Source: Spinellus fusiger
Lineage: Eukaryota > Mucoromycota > Mucoromycetes > Mucorales > Phycomycetaceae
NCBI GenBank assembly: GCA_025094145.1
Contig: JALLLS010000005.1
Span: 124,001 to 188,000 of the forward strand
DNA length: 64,000 nt
Direction: 5' to 3'
Shown: one piece after another, positions 31,430 to 41,773 of the stretch
Numbering within the stretch: position 1 is the first letter of the stretch
Layout of the letters: every line of letters starts with the position of its first letter
Translations under genes and position numbers: made by a program
The notes under the pieces: generated by a model
What the model was told of the DNA's origin: nothing
What the model saw: the letters and a program-made list of their open reading frames with translations, nothing else
Database searches by the model: none

Positions 31430-34005
31430 GGTGTGGCTATTGAAACCGTAGTATTCTATTAGTAGTTGAATTGCAGATCAAAACTGTCAGATTCACTTGA
31501 ACAAGGGATCAAAATAGACATGGAATAATACTTCCTTTTATTGATATTGCTTACTACTGCTAAAAGAGGTATGTGGCACTAGTAAACTCTACAGTTGTTT
31601 GTTACCATTGGCATACATCTACCTTTGGTTTTACCCTGGTAATAAATGAAAGGGCTGAGTAGCTAAGGAATACTAGATGAAAAAATTTACCAAGGAATAA
31701 CAAAGAGCAACAAACTGCATGGTGGACATACATTTTTCTATCTTTTATGAATGAGAAGGATAGTAAATAAAGCTGATTTTCCTTATGAAGTTTATGTTAA
31801 GAGATGCACTGAGAGTTTACCCATTCGTTGTCAAAATTAGATAACAAGCAAGTCATACTAGAAATATACAGATGAATTGAATGATCTCTTTGATCCCTTC
31901 ATTCCTCAAAGATATATTAAACTACATTTGAGATATTCAAATTCAGAGAAGAGTGGGTAAAGCGTAGCCTCATTCTATTGAATTAAGAACTACATCTTTT
32001 CTTATCAGTAGTGATGTTATTGTTATGAGTGTTAGTGTTGGTATTTATTAGTACCTTAGTAATGTTAGGATAACTCCCCTTGTTTATCAGGATCCCTCAT
32101 TATCTCACTGATTGTTTACCAGGATTCCTGCTCATGTTTTTTCTTATTTTATTATGTTTTTTCTCTTAATGGCTACTAATAAACTCAACTTTCTCATTTC
32201 TAACCTTGCTGTAAATAATACTTGAGGATGTACAATGACGTTACAAATGATAAACAAAGATATGAAGATTGCTTTGGGGTAGATGCAAGGAGATTTAAAA
32301 TAAAAAAAGTGGGGAATAGAGCCTATTTTAACTTGAGACAGCTGATGACTGAGGATTCTCTTTTTCCATCACTCACTCACTTAATTCTTTACTTACTTCC
32401 TTACTCACTCAATAAGTACTGTACTCCGAGGCTGCATTCCAATGAAAACTAATGCACAAACCTAATGTCCCACTATTCCTACCAAAAAGGAGATTGTAAC
32501 TCAATCCACCACCTTTTTGATAAGCGTAAATGAACAGACAGACACCCACATCTTCAAATGAAAATCAGAAGAAATCAATGTCTGTAGAGGATTCTGGAAA
32601 GTAATGACATTCTCTTGACACTACTCTTCTATGACAAGGAGTTTTTGATCAGATAAAGAGAATCAAGTGGACACTCTTCCCATTGAGCCTGTATTAACAT
32701 GGCCTAGTGATTGTTTTTTTTCCCACTCGTATTCGTCTACAAAAGAGGAACTTGCTTAACAGATAAAGTAGTTTCCATAATAATACTTATTTTGCTATAA
32801 AGTCACCAGATACATATCCTTTGTAACATTACAATGGATTGAAATGTTGAGTCACTTGATTCACTTTAGGATAGGGCAATCTATGGCAGGTAAAACGAAT
32901 CAAGATTGCTCAAAATAAGACACTCTTTTACAAGAGAATAAATGTTATTTATTTTTCTTTCTTTCTATTTTCTATTCATTTTTTCCTGATAAGGTGGTAA
33001 AGCCATTGCATGTTTTGTTTTGATATATTATTTGCAAGGGAGAAAAGATTACCTTTTTATTATTTTTATTATTTTCACTCCCTTACCACTTAGGGAGATG
33101 AATTTCTTGGCTGCACAAATAAGTCAATAAATGTAGAATAGAGACACTTCAATGGATCAACACCCTTTCCATCTCCAGCAGCCACGCTTTGCTGAAAAAG
33201 TGCTAGGTCCAAAAGTAGGTTCTATTTTCCCTTATGCTTTGATGTATAGCCCAGTGATACATAAACGACAGACAAGGCAATCCTCACCTCTTCTTTGCCC
33301 ATGTGTTCAATTCAAGGCTAGTTGTTCTCATCAAGACTGCATATTAGAGTTCAATCTTATGATCAGTGGATTGAAGCGAGCAGAACAGAAGATGTAGGAA
33401 CGACACGTGGTGCTGTTACTTATGGCTGATTTGCTATCGTGTGTTTATGCATATATTTTATTCAATGATAGACAAGGACATCTCATTGACATGTCAGCTA
33501 TTGCCATAGCATGTTTCTACACTAGCAATAAAATGAATTCATTCATGTGAATTCACATTGATGCTTGAAGATTATCAAAATAATAAGAATAGTCTTCTTT
33601 GTTAAAGCGTTTTAGTAATTCAAGACAGAGGGTGTATGTAGGGTGGGTGTTTTAGTAAGGTTCATTGTCTTGTGAATCTTTTTATTTTTATTTTTTACCA
33701 CCTGCTGCTATGCTATGCGTTTATTTTCTTTCTACACACTGCCCTTGGAGACTATTTGGATTGATAGATGTGCAGTGTTTCTTCTCACTGGGAATAGATA
33801 GAAACCCCTTTTCAAGGACAGTACTAAATCATAAACCCAAGCACAATAACAATCTAACGAATAGAGTACTTATCAGCCCAAGCCAGGTCCAAGCCTATTC
33901 TACTTTCTGTTGTGTAAAGAACAAAATTATCTTTTTATTATTATTTTATTATTATTACCTGTTATGTAGGTTGTGATGTTATGTATAAGCCATTGAGTTG
34001 TCTCG

Positions 34006-34019
34006 GTTGCCATGGAAAC
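34006..34019. promoter_or_regulatory. X-box-like (RFX-type) site
   Basis: GTTGCCATGGAAAC, one mismatch from the palindromic RFX/Crt1 site GTTGCCATGGCAAC. It lies in the spacer 3' of the Ser/Thr kinase gene. Confidence 0.4.
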
Positions 34020-34446
34020 ACATAAAGTGGGGTGGGGTAGGAAAGAATCCAATAAAAAAGTAGATGTTTTCTCTCCATCTTCTAGTAGGGTTGACACTTA
34101 TTATCTTACATCTAAAATACCAATAGACCCAAATGAGATATAGCCTATTTGTCCGCTGCATAATGAATGTAACCACACATAGTGAACTTTATATTAAGTG
34201 AAACAAAACAGGGACCGTGGCAACCAAAGAAAGAGATTAAAATAGGAAGAAAGTCAGTTTATCCACTCCAAGCACCTGGACTAACAAAGAGAATAACACA
34301 CCCATGGATAATGAAATTCAAGCACAGATGTCTTTAACGAGAGAATGCAACACCAATAACACCAATAACACCAATAAAAAAAGTAGATGAAGATAGTAAT
34401 TACAGTAAAAAGACAGATCATAGTGTAGTATTTTATTAAAAAGAAT

Positions 34447-35607
34447 TCATAGCCACCAAGATTCCTTTTCTTGGTGGTGGACAAACATGTCAGGGTCATC
34501 ATCATCATGGAATGGACTGGAATGATCAAAGCATTCTTCTTTAGCATAGTTTTCATCTTCTTCGACCATATCAGACCAAGAGCGAGATCCTCCACGAGAA
34601 GCACTAAAGTAGGCAGAGTCACAGCCAGCGTGATCTTCATACTTGGAAACGTGAGGAATGTCAACAGGAGTACACACTTGGTCGTCGTCTTCTTCGTTTT
34701 CATTGGCAGTAGTGTAAAGAGTGTCAACAGCCAAGAATTGAGTTTTGAGTTCCTTGACGCTGGGTCGAGCCGTAGCATCAGAGGTAAAAATAGATTTTAA
34801 GAAAGAAAAGCAGGAAAGAGAAAGATCTGGAAACAGTTCACGCAACATAGCAGGGTTGCGTCTGAATTCCATGTAGGCAGGGTCGGACACAGAGGCTTCT
34901 TCCCAAGGATTACGGCCAAACAGAAAAGCAAGGAGGAGCACGCCTAGACTCCATACATCAGAGGCGGCTGCGTCGTAGGGCAGGAGGTCGCTTTCATTGA
35001 TGGACTGGCCTTCCTCAAAATGCTCGGGGGCAAGGTAAGTGCCGGAGCCACAGCCAAATTCAAGGGAGAACCGGTCGCGCGTTGCTAGGCCAAAGTCAGC
35101 CACTTTACAGACAAACTCAATGTCATCATCGTCGTATTTTAGCAATACATTCTCCAGTTTAATATCACGGTGGTATATATTTTTGGAATGCATATAGTCG
35201 AGGGCCTCAAGAATTTGAAGAAATGCTTTTTTGACGACCGCCTCGTCCCGGAATTTGCTGTCTTCCTGGTCCTGAATCACATAATCAAATAAATCACCCT
35301 GGTCACATAGTTCCATGACCATGAAAATGTGTTCATTGTCTTCAATGACGCGGAATAGTTGAAGAAGATAGGGGTGTTTGAGAGAAGATTGAATATCGAT
35401 TTCAAGTTGTTGCAGTTTGCGCTGTTCGTGGTCAAGACCTGATTTGCTAAGAACTTTGACGGCTACGTAGGTATGATTGCTAAGGAGCTGGCCGAGGAAG
35501 AGGCACCCAAAGGCACCATGGCCAAGGACTTCAAGGAGTTGGTACTCTCCACCGATGACTTTATCGAGCATGGCAGCAGAGAGTTGTTCGTAATCTTTTG
35601 TGTTCAT
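34447..35607 (-). CDS. Serine/threonine protein kinase (Ran1/Sks1/Vhs1-like)
   Basis: Single exon, 386 aa. The kinase domain fills residues 20-285: YQLLEVLGHGAFGCLF, ATP Lys in YVAVKVL (about 50), IYHRDIKLENVLL (about 148), KVADFGLATRD (about 169), GTYLAPEHF in place of APE, DVWSLGVLLLAFLFGRNPW. The lobe order and the HRDIKLEN loop resemble the fungal Pat1/Ran1, Sks1 and Vhs1 nutrient-linked kinases. The last 100 residues are acidic and Ser-rich with many Asp codons and no domain. All catalytic residues are present. The exact orthologue is uncertain. A TATA box and a long leader lie upstream; the leader contains upstream ATGs. Confidence 0.9.
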   Translation of the reverse strand: MNTKDYEQLSAAMLDKVIGGEYQLLEVLGHGAFGCLFLGQLLSNHTYVAVKVLSKSGLDHEQRKLQQLEIDIQSSLKHPYLLQLFRVIEDNEHIFMVMELCDQGDLFDYVIQDQEDSKFRDEAVVKKAFLQILEALDYMHSKNIYHRDIKLENVLLKYDDDDIEFVCKVADFGLATRDRFSLEFGCGSGTYLAPEHFEEGQSINESDLLPYDAAASDVWSLGVLLLAFLFGRNPWEEASVSDPAYMEFRRNPAMLRELFPDLSLSCFSFLKSIFTSDATARPSVKELKTQFLAVDTLYTTANENEEDDDQVCTPVDIPHVSKYEDHAGCDSAYFSASRGGSRSWSDMVEEDENYAKEECFDHSSPFHDDDDPDMFVHHQEKESWWL

Positions 35608-35966
35608 TGATAATAATAGAGTGAAAAAGTGTGTGAGTTAAGATAGGTAAGATCGAACGCCGAAGAGGGGCTACGTCGAGATGTAATATGGTTTGATAAC
35701 ATGGTTTGAAAAGGAGAATACAAGAAGAATAAGGCAGAACGCTTTTGATGGCAGTTTCTGTTGCTGGAAGAGATTCGCTGGGGATATCGATGTTTTCTTT
35801 GGGAACCTTTTTTAGTGGGTCTTCCAAGGGAATTTAGCAGTGGAGCTCCATGACGCAAGACAAAGAGCAAGGGGAATATGTGTTTACTAAAGACCAACAA
35901 AGAAGAGAAGCTCTCTAAAGAAAGAGAAGCACAAAGGTAGGGAATGTTGGGAAGGAAGTGGGCTTG

Positions 35967-35974
35967 TATTTATA
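35967..35974 (-). promoter_or_regulatory. TATA box of the Ser/Thr kinase gene
   Basis: TATAAATA on the minus strand within GGGCTATAAATACAAGCCC, about 360 bp upstream of the ATG, implying a leader of about 330 nt unless an intron is removed. Confidence 0.5.
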
Positions 35975-36900
35975 GCCCAAAGTACCTACCTATCTCCCGG
36001 GCTTTCTAGTGGGTTCTTTTCCCTTGTGGTGTCTGATTGGTAAAGTAGACATGATGCAAAGGCCTAGAAATAGCAATTTACAGACTTACTCAGCTGTAAT
36101 GACGAATGGAGAGGCGGTTTTTGCTGGTGGTTAGCATTCACAGAGCGACGAACGGGGAATGGCTTTGGGAATGGCGTGCTATTTTGTAATCATTTTCCTA
36201 ATAGAAATGACTCAATTCGTGGGAGAACAACATTGGCGCTGTTATTTTATTACCCTTTTCTACTGAGTAAAAATAAATAAAAATAAAAATGTATAGGCTG
36301 GAGGGGATGGTTTTATCAGATGCATAAACCATGCACATGACATACTACCCATGCGAAAACACTAAAGCAGACACTAGAGCAGACACTAAAACAACCACTA
36401 AATCAGATAATAGAGCGGCCACCACAGCAAATGGTAAAATCCAAACAAACAAATCAATACAAGACTCTCTTTATTAAAATTAAGGCACCATGGAAAGATC
36501 GAGGAATGAAGTTGAAAGGGCGCTGTTTGGACAGGGCCGATCTTCTCCATAAGACTCAATGCAACGGAAAGGACACTGCAAATGACAGGTCAATCGCTGT
36601 TCATGCCATCCCTCGCCCTGTTCTTTATTATATATCTTGAGTGTCTCTTTTTATTTTTTCTCATTCAAGATAAAAACAGAGCCAGACCTTTATCTTTTGT
36701 AGAGAAATAAACCCAATCGTGTGATCCACTCATCTCTTCTTTCTTGTAGATCTTTGTTCGTGATTCTTTGCATAAATGACTAAATTTCTTATAACAGCAC
36801 ACCATGTGTCCATGCTCACTCACAATGGCAGAAGACGGACATTCAATGAATGCAGAGGGTATATTGAGTTGATCTGTTCTCTTGCTACAAGGGTGACATT
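35975..36900. other. Spacer upstream of the kinase gene
   Basis: Unassigned; degenerate ACTAAANCAGA repeats around 36360-36420. No gene supported. Confidence 0.4.
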
Positions 36901-36904
36901 ACAC

Positions 36905-37325
36905 AGTTACTCAACAACAAGGATAGAGTAGTGGTAGTGGTGGTGGTGGTAGTATAGTAGTAGTAGCAGCAGTAGGGTAGCAGTAGTATACTAGCAGCAA
37001 TATAGTAGCAGCAATATGCTAATACTGATTTGCTAATACTGATACTAATACAATACTAGTAATTATACTAATACCAATAAAATACAGTACTAGACCTAAT
37101 ACTAATACAGCACCCACACCAATACCAATACCACTGCCACTGCCACTACCAATAACAGTATAGTCCCAATATCAGTACTAGTACAGTGCCAATAGAATAC
37201 AGTGCCAGTAAAATACAGTGCCAGTAAAATACAGTGCCAGTAAAATACCAATCCTAGTAATAGCCTAATACCAATAAAACCTTAATAAAATCCTAATAAA
37301 ATCCTAATAAAATCCTAATAAACTA
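36905..37325. repeat. Degenerate minisatellite/trinucleotide block
   Basis: GTAGTAGTGG/GTAGCAGCA units pass into ATACTAATACCAATA units, then a 17-bp unit around AAAATACAGTGCCAGT in at least three copies (37188-37240), then AAAATCCTAAT in four copies (37273-37320). Non-coding on both strands. Confidence 0.75.
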
Positions 37326-37652
37326 GTCCACTACCAAAAGCAATCCTTGGCTGTTCGTGGGAGCTGCTTGTTTGCTTTTTGATATTTCAGTGTCTTCTCT
37401 TGGCAAATGGACACGGTCTTCTATTCGGCGCCTATTTAGCCACTACGCTTATTGGCGTGCCTTGTGACGCTCTGTCCTTCAATGGGATCCCCAAGAAAGA
37501 AACGTGCTCTATTGCTCCAACTACTCATAAAGAGGCACTCATCACAGACAGAAAGAAGAGACGTCATCCAAGAGCCATGGCTATTTCTTTTTATAATAAC
37601 ATCAGCCACACCCCTCCTCCACACACTACAGAAAATGCATTCATGTATAAAT

Positions 37653-37755
37653 ATAAATATAAATAAATATAAATATAGATATAAATATAGATATAAATAT
37701 AAATAATATAAATATAAATATAAATACAAATATAAATATAAATATAAATAAAGAC
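37653..37755. repeat. AAATAT microsatellite at the SFM1 3' flank
   Basis: Runs of AAATATA and AGATATAA just downstream of the SFM1 stop codon on the minus strand. Confidence 0.8.
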
Positions 37756-37767
37756 TCTTTCTTTTAG

Positions 37768-38557
37768 TTAAAAATCAAACGACATATCGTTGTCTTTTTT
37801 AATCAATTCCAACATGCCAGGGGGCATCAATGGCTTTTTGATTGTCTTTTCTGTGCCGTCTTTTGTCACCACTGTCTTTGTTGTTGCAATGTAGCGGAAA
37901 GGCATAGTGACTGACTCATGGCGAGAGAATTTGAGTTCAGGGTGATCAATATAGACAATCTCATCTAATGGAACTAATGATGCCTGTGAGTCAACGTCAA
38001 CGCCAATGCCACTTACTGCGATCTTCCACAACAATCTTGGTAACATTGACAGCAGTGTCTGTAGTCATCTGTACAGGACCCAGGCGTCTTCCTGCAAACC
38101 CAAGTTTTCTCAATTCCTTTGTACGATCTAAACCATAGCCAATAATCAATAGGGAGAATTTAAAATAATAGGAATCGACCTTTAGTACACACACAATCTA
38201 ATAGACATCATGCTTATATATATTCACACTACCTTTGGGTGGATCATCCCCTAGAATACCACCAAATAAAAAGTACTTGAAACGGTCACCATCTTCGGGT
38301 GCCAGCTCAGAAGTACCTGCAGGATCCAACAGACAAATCTCACTGGGATCCACTCCAGGCAGGCGAAGGACATCTTCCTGATAACACTTGGCCTGCTTGA
38401 GTTCTTCAGGCATACCACTGGACAAACACTTGTCTGTCAGCGAAGAAAAGTACAAATGGTCAGGGCCAATGTTATAGAGCATGTGCTTGTATTCAAGCGC
38501 ACACCACTCGTGCATGGCATCTTCCATATGCTCAATAATGTACGATCGCTTTGACAT
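37768..38557 (-). CDS. SFM1: SPOUT-class protein arginine methyltransferase
   Basis: Exons (minus) 38557-38233, 38127-38017, 37973-37768; 642 nt, 213 aa, exactly the length of yeast Sfm1. The start MSKRSYIIEHMEDAMHEWC, LYFSSLTDKC, CLLDPAGTSELAPEDG, the SAM-binding knot FKYFLFGGILGDDPPKDRTK, QMTTDTAVNVTKIV, EDRIPLDEIVYIDHPELKF and MPFRY and PPGMLELIKKD follow the family in order. Yeast Sfm1 methylates Arg146 of Rps3 in the cytosol; the same is inferred. Acceptor choice in intron 2 (TTAG before TTCCATTAG) is set by homology and phase. The frame is open 15 codons upstream of the chosen ATG. Confidence 0.93.
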
Positions 38558-39429
38558 GGTAGGGTACGCCTTGGAGACTACTTGCACACACATCCTCCAC
38601 AAGAATAATAGACGGTATTTGAAATGTGACTTGTTTACATAAGGGGAAGAGGTAGCCAGGGCAGCTCAGCTCAAGTGAAATGAAATAACAGCAATGAGTT
38701 TGAAAATCATTGGTATTCTATCCTTAAAAGGCAACTGTTTCATTATTAGAGATAGTCCAATAGCAGAGTATACTTTATGAAACACGACTGCTATAAAAAG
38801 AAGACGTCGGTTTCATTGGGTGATTCCCACTCTCCTTGGAAGAATAGGACGTCATAATGAGCCACATACTTACTGCTTCTAGAGGACTTGCCGTGCCTAC
38901 AGGAGTGCCGTCAAGGGGAGAGCACTAACACAAGGAAAATGGGCGTGCGTCTGTTGTTGTTGTTATTGTTATTGATATTATTACTATTATTATTGTTATC
39001 ATTATTGTTATTATTATTATTATTACTACTATTATTATTGTTATTATTATCACTATTGTTATATTTATACTCATGTAAAAAGCATCCTGTTGATTGGCTC
39101 GCTTGTAGGGTGCTCTCTTACTCTACTGTTGATTGGTCTCTTCCTTGGACTCATCTCTCTCACTTGCACTCCCTCCAAATAGTGTAGATGCTTCAAACTC
39201 AGATCTATCAGTGTTTATCCTGTGACTGATAGATGTTCTTACAACAAAAGATCTACATCCACACTTACACATATTCATTGTCACATGACCAGTGAGAAAT
39301 GACTACCTTTGCTATGTTTATTTCTTCTGTCAGTAACAATGGACTCTCTACTCCTGCACCTATGAATAGATGAGCTATTCATAGATATACAAAGATATCT
39401 ATTTATATCTACATACACACATCAGCCAA
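38558..39429. other. Spacer between SFM1 and the M50B gene
   Basis: Contains an ATT/GTT trinucleotide block at 38955-39070; otherwise the SFM1 promoter and the 3' flank of the M50B gene (both on minus). No gene seen. Confidence 0.45.
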
Positions 39430-40630
39430 TCACCATCCAAATCCCTGGGCTTGTTGCTGCTGTGTGGCTTGATCCTCTGTAAAATAGGGTTGAGTTGACA
39501 TAGCAGTGCCTGTTTGTCTTACCTTTAAATGCAGCCAAGCCAATGAGAATACCAGCGAGGAAGAAAACAAGACTAATCATAAACCACAGCGCACCCCACA
39601 CTCGGCTGGACATGCAAGAGCCATAAAGCTTTGCGAATTTAGATGCATCTGATTCGTACGCCTTTCGAAAGACAAGATCATCGAGAATATCCCATAAACA
39701 ATAGAGACAGGACATGACGCTTCAATAGATATAGAAACACAGTGAGCACACATCAGCACGTATTCTGATTGGCCACCCACGCCACATCACTCTTCATCAC
39801 TCTTCATCACTGCTCTTTTCTATATGTATGTATGTATCTCTCTCTCTTTACCCAATGAAAAGAACAAAGTATTTGAGTCCTGCACCATGCGCCAGCCACC
39901 ACAGAAACACCATCACACCAATAAACAGAACACCAATGCAACGTGTGAGCCAGTTCTTGGCCCACCACAGGGTCAGTAGCAGACAGGCACCGAGAATAAT
40001 AGATGCAATTTTAGAAGCAAGGATGTTAAATCCACACATAACAAGAACAGCACCAATAAGAGAGGACCCTAGATAGCCTGCAGGCAGAGTACACATGGCA
40101 ATTCCACCACGCTAAATATAGGACATTGCATTAGCCCTTTCTCTATTCTCTTTCTTTCTTTCTATTGGAGAGTGCACACTTCTTTTAATAAAGTCCCCTG
40201 CCTTGATAAGGTCCCTCTCCTCTTTTATAGAAAGAGCACAGAGATGTCCTCTAGGCACTGCTAGGCCCTTTGGGTGACTTGCCTTACCATGCGTGTTACT
40301 CCTCCCTCATCTGGATCAATCTCAATGGATTCTATTTTGGCACAGGTCAGGCACCCCACAATGGCATGGGAGAATTCATGTAGGCCTACAGTAAGTAGCT
40401 TCTATGGATAAGCACCCCATGCTACTGTTCTGATGTACCTTGAAGGGAGAAAGAATGATCTTTGCAATAGGCATGTTCCATAGGATAAGAATAGCAGCAG
40501 TGTAAACACCAATGATAATAAGGATAATCTTCTGGTCTGGTGTGGGGGTCAGTGCATTGGTGGTGCGCTCATACACTGCCTGGCGTGCTACTAAGTAATG
40601 AGCATAGGTAGTGTAGTCTGCAGGTGGCAT
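39430..40630 (-). CDS. Peptidase M50B-like multipass membrane protein
   Basis: Exons (minus) 40630-40439, 40398-40288, 40111-39852, 39719-39523, 39476-39430; 807 nt, 268 aa. Membrane segments: IILIIIGVYTAAILILW, then the metal motif GLHEFSHAIVGC (HExxH), EIDPDEGGVTRMRGGIAM, LPAGYLGSSLIGAVLVMCGF, several further helices, FVLFIGVMSCLYCLWDILDD, and VWGALWFMISLVFFLAGIL near the end. The tail is Gln-rich. This order matches the M50B-like family of fungi and plants, related to site-2 proteases; a peptidase function is not established. Acceptor of intron 1 could be 3 nt further upstream. It is divergent from the coiled-coil gene at 40914, sharing about 280 bp. Confidence 0.87.
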
Positions 40631-40913
40631 AACAAGATGAGGTAGAAAGAGAGAAGGAGAGAAGGAAAAGAGAAAAGAGAAAAGAGCTGTTACTAATGAG
40701 GACGAGCTCAGAATAAACTTTATGATGGCCAAGACAGGCTTCTGTTGCTTCTACTAAGCCATTCCAAGGCATAGGACCAACTCAATTGTTTATTCATTGA
40801 CTCATTGACTCATTAACTCACTAAGAAAGAGAATACACCTATCAACCTTCTATTTTTTATTATATCCATCAACAAAAAGAAAGTCACTGTGTCCTTTCTT
40901 TTACCATCTTATC

Positions 40914-41342
40914 ATGAGTGCAAGCCCATGGACACACGAGAAAGAACAGAGACAGTTGACACTCGATTACGATGACCTCACTCACAACTGCCTTAACCAG
41001 CAGGACGAAATAGCCATTGAGATAGAAAGACAGGCTCACTTAGCCCACCGTATCCAGACAAGGGCACTGGAAATGGTGGATTGTGAAGAGAAACTGAGGG
41101 AACTAAAGGCTCGCACCTCTCCAGAACACCACTATGAACAATTGACACAGGAACTAGAAGCCAATCAGAAGCTATTGGAAGAGCTCAAGCTCAAGATAGA
41201 CACCCTGGCCTATACACTGCAGCAACTCCAGACAGAGGCAGAGACACCCGAACTCCTTGCTGAGAAAGACGCAAAGATAGAAGAGTTAACACTACAGCTC
41301 AAGAGTGTACAAAAGACACTCGCACAGCAGCAAAGACGATAA
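40914..41342 (+). CDS. Small coiled-coil protein
   Basis: Single exon, 142 aa, complete. Residues 20-140 are a nearly continuous heptad-type helix rich in Leu, Glu, Gln and Lys (LRELKARTSPEHHYEQLTQE, KLLEELKLKIDTLAYTLQQL). I do not recognise the family. It may be a subunit of a coiled-coil complex. It shares a divergent promoter with the M50B-like gene. Confidence 0.65.
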   Translation: MSASPWTHEKEQRQLTLDYDDLTHNCLNQQDEIAIEIERQAHLAHRIQTRALEMVDCEEKLRELKARTSPEHHYEQLTQELEANQKLLEELKLKIDTLAYTLQQLQTEAETPELLAEKDAKIEELTLQLKSVQKTLAQQQRR

Positions 41343-41773
41343 AAAGAGCAGTCATGGTGTAGTAGTGCTGGTGTGTCATAGTGGTGGTGCTGGTGGTAGA
41401 GGTGTGTGACTTGTAATGGGCTGTATGTCATATGATATCTAGCATTGACTTGTGTTTCCTTAATACCAGTGATGGTCAAAGATCAGAAATAAATCACTAT
41501 GCCTGAAGCAGTCTTTTCTCAGGAGTGGTTTGGCTTGGGTGTAGAGTGACGTAGGAAGAATAGAGATAGAAGAGGTGTCTGATGAAGGAGAGGGTTTGTG
41601 ACAGTCCTACTCTATCAGTTCATGTGTAATAAACAAGTCGATGGAGTCCTCTTCGGAATGAAAAAGGGTTGAACGGCAGCCATTCTTGCATTATAAACGT
41701 ACTATTCCACACTGATGATATATTAACACAAGAATGAAACTATTCCTCTAATGACACTGATAACACAAGTACC
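41343..41773. other. Spacer
   Basis: 3' flank of the coiled-coil gene and former promoter of the RAX2 relic; nothing else seen. Confidence 0.4.

Larger units (their letters stand above)
30836..34446. other. Long gene-poor spacer
   Basis: About 3.6 kb, AT-rich, without a frame I can defend. The first 200 bp are less AT-rich and probably contain the HEM12 promoter. X-box-like motifs: GTTGC and CCATAGCAAC (31405-31429), TTGCCATAGC (33501-33510), GTTGCCATGGAAAC (34006-34019) and CGTGGCAAC (34216-34224). No tRNA or other RNA gene recognised. Confidence 0.45.

Noticed and set aside
32222..33397. Short plus-strand frames in the 30.8-34.4 kb spacer
   Set aside because: No motif, no splice partners in phase, base composition like the surrounding spacer.
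37436..37729. Frames made of the AAATAT microsatellite
   Set aside because: Repeat-derived Tyr/Leu translation, not a gene.
39430..39715. Separate small one-helix membrane protein
   Set aside because: It joins in phase to the upstream exons as the C-terminus of the M50B-like protein.
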